A DNA stretch of 64,000 nucleotides. Source: Alviniconcha marisindica (lineage: Eukaryota; Mollusca; Gastropoda; Provannidae). Every line of letters starts with the position of its first letter. Positions within the stretch are counted from its first letter, which is position 1. Location of the stretch: contig JABMCL010000852.1 in assembly GCA_018857735.1 (NCBI GenBank), positions 169,501 through 233,500 of the forward strand, read 5' to 3'. The notes beneath the pieces are model-generated. The model was not told where the DNA came from and did no database searches. It saw only the letters and a program-made list of their open reading frames with translations. This document shows, in pieces, positions 23,568 through 36,729 of the stretch. Made by a program: the position numbers and the translations under genes.

Positions 23568-26500
23568 ATTCAGTGCATTTTGACATCTGTGTGTGTGTGT
23601 GTGTGTGTATGTGTGTGTGTGCATGTCTGCATGTCTGTACATTTGCACATGCATGTACTAATGTGTGGATGCCTGTGTGATCATGTGTGGGTGCATGCAT
23701 GCATGAATGCATGTGCTCTCTCATGTCACGAAGAACAGCAGTCAGAAGGGAGTGCAACACCCACCTCTTCATCAGGGCGGTGCATGCGGAGGTAGTTTTT
23801 GAGATCACCGTTGGCCATCAGCTCCATGATGACCAGAGCAGGCTGTCCCTTGGACACCACGCCAATCAGCTTGACCACGTGGTAACAGTTGAATGTCCTG
23901 CAAAGACAAAGACAGCCACCTCATCATCTGCCCCGCTACACGTGAGTCAACTACACAAGTATCACAAAAACACAAAACTTGTACAGGGGTGATGATACAC
24001 AAAAGCCAAAACTTTCCTGTGAACAGAAACACAACCCATTTGCTTAACACATTTCTGCCTGCGCATGAAAATTCTGTGTGCAGGGTGATCCATTCCTGTC
24101 ACCTGAAAACAAGATTTTCCACTCACAAACAGTACTTTCACTTTGTGTTAACCCTGACTTTGGGTGCTAATTAACTCCCTTGTGCGTTGATCCCGACTCA
24201 GACAGTGAAGAATAATCGCTAGACTCGGAAGCGATCTGGGTAGGAGACATTTTCATGGAATTACCCCACAGACTGATCACGACAACCCTCCATACAACCA
24301 CCCTCCCCACTTCATTCCCAAGCCAACAGCTGACAGGCAGTGTACTCACTTCATTGTTGTGGCCTCTTTCAGGAAGTTCATCCTCTCTTGGAACCCAGCG
24401 TTGTCGTTGACCGTCTGCAGGTGAAGAACAAAGAACAGGCGTAAGGAGAGGGAGTCGCAGGGAGCAGTGAATGGGCATCCTTCAACAGCGAGCCAAGCTA
24501 AACATCGCCATGCATCAAAAAGCCCCCCTCCCCATAAGAACAAAGAAAATGCGTAAAGGAGAGGGAGTCACAGGGAGCAGTGAATGAGCACCCTTCAACA
24601 GCAAGCATCAACATCACCATGCAACAACCCCCCTATCAAACAACAACAACAACGATTGTAAAGAGAGGGAGTCACAGGGAGCAGTGAATGAGCACCCTTC
24701 AACGCCAAGCATCAACATCACCATGCAACAACCCCCCTATCAAACAACAACAACAACAACAACAGATGTAAAGAGAGGGAGTCACAGAGAGCAGTGAATG
24801 AGCACCCTTCAAGATCACCATTACCATGCACCCCCCCCCCCCCCCAAGCTACAACACATGGAGGGAGGGGTGGTGCCACATCTTAAGCTGGTCTGGTATA
24901 TGTTCAGCGTAAGTAAAATGCATACAAGTACATGTATCAGCACACTAATAATGCGGTGCAAGGTAAAAAGGCTTTATAACATTTCTGTCACATCAGTGAC
25001 AGCATAGTTTTACTGATTTGAGTTAGACTGCAACAGAGAACCTGGTTTAGGCTGCCAAATCTGACTTCAGGGGCGCCATCTTTTGCAACAGAGAACCTGG
25101 TTTAGGCTGCCAAATCTGACTTCAGGGATGCCATCCTTTGCAACAGAGAACCTGGTTTAGGCTGCCAAATCTGACTTCAGGGGTGCCATCACTCTGTTTG
25201 CTTTAGTTTAACACAACCCCAATTTCAGAGAGCCTTATTTCACTGCTAGGCAACTCTGCTGGTTAAAAAAGTGGATGCTGCATTGCACACACCTGTACTG
25301 AACAGTGTTACTGCAAAGCGCCCTGTGCTCCCATCTTGTGTGGTAGATGGGCGCTCTAGAAATCCTCTTTATTATTATTACTACTACCCCCTGACTGACT
25401 CAGCACTGTTCCAGATTCTTTGCCGCTACCTGATGTTCGATGGCACTCTGGCTGCAAAACCTGAGTCAAAAGGCCTTCTCTGACTGCCTGAGAACGAAGC
25501 CTGAGCACAACACTATCACAAGTGCCCCCTAGCACCAGGACCGAGAACACGACTGTCAAGCGACAAGCTTCGTGCTTGCAAACACAAACACGCCAAACTA
25601 ATACGAGGTGGGAGCATGCCAGGACCAGTGCACCAGTTGCACCACAAGTCAACGTTTCATGCTTGCAACCCCCAAACTAACCTGATGCGCAAAAACAAAC
25701 TGACAAACGGGACGCAGTTTTAAAATTAAAAAATTTAAAGGAAAAGAAAGAAAGAAAGAACCACAAAGTTTAAACAAGGCAAATCAAAGACAGGTGAACA
25801 GATTACACAGGTTAAAAGCACTTCTGCTGGTGTTCATTCAAGCAAGTAGTTGGCAAGTCGACACACTTAACGGAGCCAGCAAGCACTGCACTCCAAGTGT
25901 TCCAAAGTTCCTTTGACGAATAAAAAAAGCAACATCAAAATAATACCTAAGCAATTTCAACCCAGAAAAAGAAACAGACAACATGAAAGCTTTATGAATG
26001 TGACTTCAGTTTGGTGTAAACAAAACAAACAAAAAAGACTGAAATGAAAGTTGTTGTTTTTTCCAAATCATTATCAGCAAATATGCTGTTTTTCACTTCT
26101 TATTATTATTCTCTTTCCCATATTCATTTTCCAACCATGCTTAAAACAGAAGCTGTGTTAACTGTCTGAACATGCACTAATAGAAGAACAGTGAGCAACG
26201 CAAACAATGAACATGTAATGTTTCTAATGATAATGAACAACATTTTACACAGCTCCCCCCCACCCACCCCCCACCCCCTCCACCCCACCCTCCATCTTAC
26301 AACAGCCTTACAACCACTGTCTTCAGTAAACAGTAATACATTTTCTATGCATGCAATAATAATGCTTACAACAGAAAACAGCCAATCCTGGTGGAAGAAA
26401 ACCTTCCATTTGACACCCATTTGCTGTGAAATAATATGGTCCTTCTGGTGGGCAAAGGAATAAAGATTGCAGCCTTTTTCCTGCTACTTAACTGAATGCC

Positions 26501-29500
26501 TTTTCCACCAGCAAAAAGCCCATAGTAACAGTTCCATGTCTGAAAACTGCTACTGTTAAGGCACATGGGGCTCCTTTCCTATGGTCCTTTGGTGGGCAAA
26601 GGAATAAAGAGTGCAGCCTTTTCCCTGCTACTGAACTGAATGCCTTTTCCACCAGCAAAAAGCCCATAGTAACTGTGAACTATAATAAACCACTGTTCCA
26701 TATCTGAAAACTGCTACTGTTATAAGCGTTAAGGCACTTGGGGCTCCTTTTTCAAATGATGTGCCAAAGAAGCAGTCATTACTCTTCTGGTCATTTTTAT
26801 TATCATAATTATGATTAGGAACAGCTAGGGCAAAACCACCAGCCTGTAAAAACTGTTTACACACAAGAAAATGTACGGACAGCCATTTTCTCTTTCATCC
26901 CATGGATCCGGAAACTTACTGATCAGGGTTGCATGGGTCAGAAGTTTACTGGCTACAGTCCTATGGACCCGGAAACTTACTGATCAGGGTTGCATGGGTC
27001 AGACTGATCAGGGGTGCATGGGTCAGATGGTTACTGGCTACAGTCCTATGAATCCTAAAACTTACTGATCAGGGGCTGCTGGGGTCAGAAGGTTACTAGC
27101 AACAGTCCTATGGATCCTAAAACTTAACCGCCATGGTTACACTCAGGGGTGGGTGGGGCTTACAACTATTATCCACACCCACATCGGGGGGAGGGGGGTG
27201 GGGGGGGGGAGGGCTTAACACCACACCCACACACTTTGGGGGGGGGGGGGGGCTCAGCACCCACAATCACACACACTATAGTGCAGGCAATGGAGGAACG
27301 TGTAAGAGAAGGACAGAAAGGTCAAAAGCACACCAACAGGCACACACACAAAAAGAGCACAGTTCAAGCTTCTGATCGCCTCTGCGACGGGTTAAAATGC
27401 CTCAACATTTTATTTTTATTTTTTTAACTTCTGGTCAAAAGGACGAACAGCAAGTGGGTCGGGATTTTTCCTGTTTTGCAACAAAGTTTACAGCAAGCGG
27501 TTTGCCAAATCCACTGGCCTGCATGCACAAGGCAAAGGCTGGCACAGCAGGGCTGCTGGCCTGGGCTTCTTGCGCATGTTATCATGCCCTAAAACACAAC
27601 GCAGTAAGGAATTAGAACTAGGGGACCTGAAATACTCTGCCGTCTTTTCTTCTACTATTTCAGCAGGACTTTTTACACTGACAACTCAGTAGCACGGAAC
27701 GGCTGGTACTTCCACCCCACCCCCCCAAAAAATCCCAACAACAGCAGCAGGTGTTTAAAACCAGATGGCCTCAAATGGCAAGCAGTCAGGCAGAGGATTA
27801 GGCTGGGAGGAGAAAGTTCGGTGAATCTTACAAGACGTTGCTGTACCTTGATGGCCACTTTGTACTCCTGGTAGCCATCCACCAGGTCCAAGGCCTTGCC
27901 CTCGTACACCATGCCGAACGAGCCCTGCCCCAGCTCCTTCAGCAGCTTGATCTTGTCACGGGGGACCTCCCACTCGTCAGGGATGTACACTGGACAGACA
28001 GACAAGACATTCATTACAGCAATTTGATCTTGTCATGGGGAGTTCTCCCACTCATCCCAGGTGTACACTGGGCTGAGAACAAGATGTACACTGGACTGAG
28101 CACAAGATATCTATTCCAGCAATTTGATCTTGTCATGGGGAGTTCTCCCACTCATCCCAGATGTACACTGGGCTGAGAACAAGACATCCATTACAGCAAT
28201 TTGATCTTGTCATGATCTTCTCCCACTCATCCCAGATTACACTGGGCTAAGAACAAGATATCTATTCCAGCAATTTGATCTTGTCATGGGGAGTTCTCCC
28301 ACTCATCCCAGATGTACACCACGCCGAGAACAAAATATCCATTACAGCAACCTGATCTCATCAAGGGGAGACCTCCCACTCATCAGGGATGTACACTGGA
28401 AAAAAACGAGAACTTGCTTACAACTTGCCCTTCCTCACTAATGCCAAAGCAGCCAGGGCCCAAACTGGAACAATCAAATCTGCTGCAAGGCACTTCCAAC
28501 TTACCTCAAGGAAGCAAACAATACAAAAGTAACACATAAGCAACTACTGGTAACCACCCCCCCCCCCCCCCCACTTCTTTTAATCTTCAGTTTCTAAAAG
28601 GAAGGTCCTTGCAAACAGCTAGGGACATGCATTTGTAATAGAAAACTGTGAAACTGTCATCTACGTAAGATATATACAGGTTTACTTGCAGGAGCTGCTT
28701 AAACTGAAGCATGAATGTTACTCATGCCAATGTTCTTCCAAATACTCTGAACACACACAACTGAAGCCCGGTAAGCGCATTTTTATTTTTCACCATTTAA
28801 CTGTTCTTTAACTGTAGTTCTGTCACTTACAAAACGGGCTTACCCTGAACATTTGCCCATTTTGTCCTGTGCATTCCTTTAACCTTTTATGTGTTTGGAG
28901 TTTAGACTAAAGGGGAGAAATTAAAAACACTAACACAGTTTATGAGAAGCAAACTTTTGTGTTGGAGAGAAAACAAAAACATGTATGCTCACAATCGTCT
29001 GAAGGCATGTACCCAGGGTTGGGTGATATGACTGTCATGTCCTGATTTGTAAACCTGCAAACACAAAGTCAGCATCAACACAACAGAGCGCAAAAAGAGT
29101 GAACCTCAATGCTAATACGAGGATACGAGGCTATTTGCTAGTGACATTAAAATGTACACAGTTCACTTGGTGACGTTCCATTCATACAGAGTATTAACAA
29201 ATACAGAGCATTGGCATTAATCATCTGAAAGCAAGCCAAGTGATACCAACTACATCAATCCATTCATTCAAGCCATCCAGTTCCAGAAAAACTAATCTCA
29301 TCCGATTCATTTTAATTCAGTTCCGATCCAGATAAATGCAGAAAACAAAAACACCATTTTTAATTGCATCAGGGCTAAGAGCCTCACTTACTTGCTCTTT
29401 GCAATGAACCAGACAACGACGATGATGATGATGATAACAAGAAGCACGCTGATGATGGCCACAGCGATGATGGTCTCGTTGAGCGGTTTTTCCGTTTCTG

Positions 29501-32500
29501 AATACAAAGACCAAATGGGAGAATTTGTTACGTACCCACACAGCACAGACTACTGGAGTCAAGCTTAGTGACGCGGTTTATTAGCATGCCAGTAAAACAG
29601 TAAATTATTGTGGTTCTGCTGATTGTATGCAAAAGTTGTCTGCCACTGTAAGTTCACTGTCATTCACAGTATACATAGTCACCACCACAGGAATGCAACA
29701 ACTCAGCCATTTACCTACCATTCACACAGCTCATTTGCCTATCCCAATGTACATGCATGCACCTCATCCATATACACACACATTCATACCCTACACTTAC
29801 TTATCTGCTTAGGTAAACAACCAGTCCACCCCCCTTACCCCTTTCCAACACATCCTCCTGCCTGAATCCACACTGACACCCAACTCACAACTCATTCAGC
29901 TAAACGGCACTCAACTCACCCTGCCTAGCCACCACAACAATCAACTCACCCTGCCTATCCACCCAACATTCAACTCACCCTGACCAAAGCCAACCACAAC
30001 TCACCCTGCCTAACCACCCAATTCACCCTGCCTAAGCACCCAACTCACCCTGCCTATCACTAATGACAACTTACTCGGCCAAACCAACACTCAACTCACC
30101 CTGCCTAACCAACACCCAACTCACCCTGCCTATCACAAACCACAACTCACCCTGCCTAACCAACACCCAACTCACCCTGCCTATCACAAACCACAACTCA
30201 CCCTGCCTAACCAACACTCAACTCACCCTGCCTATCACCAACCACAACTCACCCTGCCTAACCAACACTCAACTCACCCTGCCTATCACCAACCACAACT
30301 CACCCTGCCTAACCAACACCCAACTCACCCTGCCTATCACCAACCACAACTCACCCTGCCTAACCAACACTCAACTCACCCTGCCTATCCCCCAACTCAC
30401 CCTGCCTAACCAACACTCAACTCACCCTGCCTATCACCCAAACTCACCCTGCCTAACTAACCCCAACTCACCCTGCCTATCACCAACCACAACTTTACCC
30501 TGCCTATCACTAACCACAACTCACCCTGCCTAACCAACACTCGACTCACCCTGCCTATCACCAACCACAACTCACCCTGCCTAACCAACACTCAACTCAC
30601 CCTGCCTATCACCAACCACAACTCACCCTGCCTAACCAACACTCGACTCACCCTGCCTCTCACCAACCACAACTCACCCTGCCTATACCAACCACAACTC
30701 ACCCTGCCTAACCAACCACAACTCACCCTGCCTATCACCAACCACAACTCACCCTGCCTAACCAACACTCAACTCACCCTGCCTATCACCAACCACAACT
30801 CACCCTGCCTAACCAACACTCAACTCACCCTGCCTATCACCAACCACAACTCACCCTGCCTAACCAACACTCGACTCACCCCACCTATCACCAACCACAA
30901 CTCATCCTGCCTAACCAACACTCGACTCACCCTGCCTATTACCAACCACAATTCACCCTGCCTATCATTAACCACAACTCACCCTGCCTAACTAACACTC
31001 GACTCACCCTGCCTATCACTAACCACAACTCACCTTGCCTAACCAACACTCGACTCGCCCTATCACCAACCACAACTCACCCTGCCTATCACCAACCACA
31101 ACTCACCCTGCCTATCACCAACCACAACTCACCCTGCCTAACCAACAGTCGACTCGCCCTGCCTATCACCAACCACAACTCACTGCAACTACCACCCAAC
31201 TGACTCTGCCTACCACCCAGCACCCACATACAATGATACACATTAGCTGTTCATATGCTGCTGCCACCACCCACCCCTTTGCTCCACCCCTCATCCATGC
31301 ACAACTCACCCGTCTTGGGGGGTATGACAAAGTACATGAATGGCGTGTACGACCCGTTGCCTGCCAAGGATACTGCGGCAATCTTGAAAGTGTAGTTCCC
31401 TGCGTCGATGTTGACTAGACGATGACCACCGTTTATGTGATACTTTCGTTGACTCACGCATACGGTCAGAAACTCGTGCTGCAATTTCAAAAAACACATC
31501 AGTTCAGATGACTACATGATTGGTATCTCAATACAAACTGATTCACACAAACAAATTTCACGGGTATCCCGCATGATTTTTTTCCCCTTCTCATTAGTCA
31601 ACAAAAATTTCATTTGAACTTAAATGCTCCCCTCATTTTGACAAGCCAAAAACTTGGGGGGAAACAGATGTGATCTGCCGGAACATTTTCAATGTTTGCA
31701 CATATTTTGTACACACATTAAAAAAAGATACACATTTGCCTTATAAAACACTCTATTAACCCTCAGTGTTCTTCAGCACTGTACTAGTTCAGTTAAAATA
31801 CAACGTAATTAGAACAGACAAATATTTTCCAGCCATTCCTATTTATGCTGTCAGCCTGGGAACTGTACCCATTAAGTTCAATGCGTGTTCAAAGCAGGCA
31901 ACTTTACTGTCTGGAATCAGGGCTACATCAAAGTATGCTTTAAGGAAACAAAATGACGCCATTTACAACTTACATCATCCTGGTTGGCACGGCGATAATG
32001 GATGATGTATTTGATGATGAGGCCATTGGGGTGTTCTGGAGGGTCCCACTTGATCATCACCTCTCCCGTACTGTTGGCAATCAGCTTGGCTTCTACAGTG
32101 GAGGCATTGATGTTGTCTGCTTTCTCTGCACACACAAAAATGTCAAAATGAGCTCATCATGATCTGTAGCAGAATGAACCATTTGATCATCATTACACAA
32201 CTGACCTACTATTACTGGCTTCCCTGCTTTCTTCCGTCTGTCCCGGTAGTTATAGTCATTTTGGATACAAGTGCACGAGTGTACATTAGCAATCTGTTGC
32301 TAGAGAAAAGGGTGCATTGGCAGGGAGGGGTGCAGTGCATGTCAAAGAGGGTGGGGTGTACAAGTGTGTGTGTGTGCATGTGTGTGTGTTGGTGGGTGGG
32401 TGGGTATCATATGTGTGCCAGTGGTACTCTGAACATGCATCTGTATGTGTACATATATGTACAGGGGATTAGCCAAAAAGGTCTTGCACACACCAAGCCT

Positions 32501-35500
32501 GCAATGTGTGGATGCGTTGCATTCATCTTCCATGTGTGTACATATATGTAGTGCAAGACCTTTTTGGCTACTCCCCTGTATCTGTACAAAAGCATGTGGA
32601 ACTGTGTCTACAAAGCACAAGGTTGAAGGCACAGCCAGTTTCAGTGCAACTCTTACCAAGCCGCTTTGTTCTGGCCACAGTGATGGCTCGGTTACTGCAA
32701 AACTTCTCCCCAGTCTTTGGGTCAGTCTCCTGACAAGCAAGCACCTGGCAAACAAATAAAATCATTTAATAAAGCCCCAATACATAGTAGAATAAGATGA
32801 ATAAATGCATCCCAAACCAGAAAATATACCTTTCTTATACTCATTTTTTCTTCTTCTTCTCCAAATGACTGAAAATATGTCACAGTCACCAGCTCATGCC
32901 AACATCACTGGTTTTGCCAAAGCAAGCACCATGTCTATCACCTACAAATCCTGTGCATCACTGCATGTCCCATAATTACATTCCATGTGCATCTCCTACA
33001 AATCCTGTGCATCACTGCATGTCCCATAATTACATTCCATGTGCATCTCCTACAAATCCTGTGCATCACTGCATGTCCCATAATTACATTCCATGTGCAT
33101 CTCCTACAAATCCGCTGCATCACTGCATGTCCCATAATTACATTCCATGTGCATCTCCTACAAATCCTGTGCATCACTGCATGTCCCATAATTACATTTC
33201 GTGTGCATCTCCTACAAATCCTGTGCATCACTGCATGTCCCATAATTACATTTCGTGTGCATCTCCTACAAATCCTGTGCATCACTGCATGTCCCATAAT
33301 TATATTTCGTGTGCATCTCCTACAAATCCTGTGCATCACTGCATGTCCCATAATTACATTTCGTGTGCAGCTCCTACAAGCCCTGTGCATCGCTGCATGT
33401 CCTATAATCCCATCTCACGTGCATCTCTTACAAATCCTAGTACCTATGAGGGCTTGAATGTACCTACCTCTATGCTATACTCCTGAAAGTGGCCCAGGTT
33501 GGTCAGAGTGATCTTGGTGTCATAGATGGTCAGGTGGAGGTAGGTGTTTTCCTGTGTCTGATTGGACACGTTGGCTGCAGCGGTGGTTGTGGGTGACTCA
33601 GTCGTGGTCATCACCTTGTTGGCCTCAGAGCTGTAGCGATTGGTGGGGTCTTCGGGCGGATCCGTCTCAATCTGCCGCTTCAAACGGGTCAGCATCTCCA
33701 AGTTGTACTTCTCATCTATGCCGTCTGGCAGCGAGTCTGACCTGCAAAGCATTACAGCACAGTCCAGTATCAGTGGATGTTCTCACAAAACATAGTTCAC
33801 AGTCTGGCATCAGTGGATTTCTCATGAAACATAGTTACCTGGGCATCAAAACTTAATTCCTTTCTCCGATTTCTCTTTCCTTCCAAATGTTGAAACACAG
33901 AATGCTTTATAAAATGAAAACACCCATGTGTTAAGTCACATTTTCCCCTTCAAGACGTCACAGCTGACTACACCAGCAGAGTCAGAGATCACAGCAAGGA
34001 TGTGACCTAGAGTCAATTTTAATGACCTTGTACTTGTGGCACGCCAGGTTAAAATTACAGCAGGCAGTTTATTTAGGCTAAGGTTGTTGCGTTCCTTGTT
34101 GCGGGTGTCTTGCTCAATTTAACTGACCTTATTTTTCTGGCATGCCAAGTGAGGATTTTTCCCATCATATCCTGTTGTGCTTGCAACGTCCATCAAACAC
34201 TTTTAATTTCCTTAGCTGATCCAAGCCAGCAAAAAGCTTCTCACAACTCCTCTCACCATCCTAATCTTCCCCTTCTCTATCATTATTTCTCCCACCATGT
34301 GGCAGACAGACAAGGCGTCATACCTTTTGCAGTAGACATGGTCGTGCAGATAGTTCTCAAACTCAATCTCAATCTGCCGCTCACGCTCCTCTTCCTTCAG
34401 CTCTTCCTTGGACTTGGGACAGGCACAGCAGTTCGCTTCCCGATGAGTTGTGTTCCTGCTTTGCTCATGCTCCTTGGGAGACTTCTGCTCTCTGGATGCA
34501 GCGATCGCTGGAGGAGAGATGAGAACATCAAAGTTATCATCAGTGAATGCAGGACTGGGATCCTGATATAGACTGCTGGAGGAGAGATGAGAAGATCAAG
34601 GTATCATCAGTAAATGCAGGACTGGAATCATGATATAGTCTTCTGGAGGAGAGATGAGTCCATCAAAGCTATCATCAGTAAATGCTGGATTGGGATCCTT
34701 ATACAGATTGCTGGAGGAGAGATGAGAACATCAAAGCTATCATCAGTAAATGCAGGATTGGGATCCTGATATAGACTGCTGAAGGAGAGATGAGACCATC
34801 AAGGTATCATCAGTAAATGCAGGATTAGAATCCTGATACAGTCTTCTGCAGGAGAGATGAGTCTATCAAAGCTATCATCAGTAAATGCAGGATTGGGATC
34901 TTTATACAGATTGCTGGAGGAGAAATGAGTCCATCAAAGCTATCATCAGTGAATACAGGATTGGAATCCTTATATTTGGGGTGTTGAGGGTGCAGGAAGG
35001 GCAAATACCCTCCAACCCCCCTACGCCACCCAGATACTTTCACAGTTTGGGAGGGGAGAAAAGAATGAATGGGACATGTACTCTCTTCAGTTTCTGTTGA
35101 TTTCACATGGGAGAGGAGGCAGGGGAGGACATCATGAGTCATGTTTTTCTTCCTAACGTTTATCTGCTGTTTGCCATAAACAGTTCACAATCAGACCACA
35201 CGTTCCCATCAGCAGCACCCAGAACACACGAGACACTTACGGTTCTTGCAGTAGTCGCGCTTGTCAAAGGGCTTGGTGTCGAGAACCTGCAGCTGCCAGT
35301 ACACATAGTAGTGTGTCACGTTGCCGTTGGGAACCTTGGGGGGGTTCCAGGTGACCAGCAGCTCACCAGGCTCCTCAGCCACAGCCTTCAGGTCAGTGGG
35401 GCTGGTGGGATCTGCAAAGGGGAAAAACTGCCATCAGACCCGCTCTACACCAGATGATGCCATACAGGTGCACTCAGACTAAAGAACCAACCTGAAGCAA

Positions 35501-35758
35501 AGCAAAAGTCTGTTAGTAACGTGTCTGCATGCCATTACATACGAAGTGAAGCAAGTGAGGATAATTCCTGCAAATGCATCCCCCGTGTTTCCTCCTTGTG
35601 ATAAGCTGGCTCAGCAGCAGGTGCCAACGACAGACAGAGCCGCCTGCTGACCCGTGGCATAGGGTACAAGAGGAAAACCAGGCACACTGGTACGCTACCA
35701 CACCCTCACTATTAAATATGTACTACCTCTAGCCTATGAACATAATCACACACACACT

Positions 35759-35814
<56 letters not shown>

Positions 35815-36656
35815 GTGCATCATGCACATCTGCAGAATTCTGCTGGTGATTCAAATATTACAGTGCGCTCTTTGTGATACAGATTCTGTGGATAATTAAA
35901 ATATGATTACAGAGTACTCTTTGTGATAAATATTCTGTGAATAATTCAAACATGATTATGAGTGCACTTTGTGGTACAGATCTGTTGATAATTCAAACAT
36001 GATTACAGAGTGCGCTTGCGATACATTCAGTCTTTATTTTGTTCCCTACTCAGCCACCCACCCTACCCCAAGCCCTTCCCCCTGTACTCACAATCAGCGC
36101 TGGTTTTGAAGACCAGGATGTCAGAGATGGCCTGGTTGCTGGCTGTGGTCAGCATGACCGCCTGCACGTACGCCGCATATTTGGTCCAGGGCTTTAAGTT
36201 GGGAATCAGCGCTGTGATGTGTGTGCCTGAAACCTCCTCCGGGCCAGTCTCTATCGTCTTCCATCTGTTGAGGCAGAGTCACAACTGAGCAAAGCACTGT
36301 TAATAACTGGGCTGGCTTTGCAGGCAGCTTGTCAGTCAACTGCTTGTGTGGTCAGTATGCTTGGGTGTGCGGGTGCCCATGTGTAAGTGTGGGGGGGTGG
36401 GGGGCCGTGCTTGTGTGCATGCGTGTGTGTGTGCTGAGAATAGTCTCTACAGACTTTTGTGCTTTATAAATACCTTAATTACTTCTAATCATTATTAAAA
36501 AAACTTCAGCAAATAGGCTGGCTTTTCAGACAGCTGTCAGTAACCTACAACAAAATGCTGGTTTTGCAAACAGCTGTCACTAGTGATATTGAAACGCATG
36601 CATGCACACACACACAAACCAAGTGCATCATGCACATCTGCAAAATTCTGTTGATA

Positions 36657-36729
<73 letters not shown>

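Noticed and set aside
23226..23808. Open frames of alternating Thr-His or Cys-Val
   Set aside because: Translations of TG/CA microsatellites.
30063..30533. 156-codon frame of repeating [12 protein letters not shown]
   Set aside because: A translation of the donor-like minisatellite, on the strand opposite the receptor; not a gene.
32896..33486. Long open frames (up to 196 codons) on both strands
   Set aside because: They come from a 54-bp tandem repeat whose length is a multiple of three. All frames stay open together and there is no codon bias or start context.
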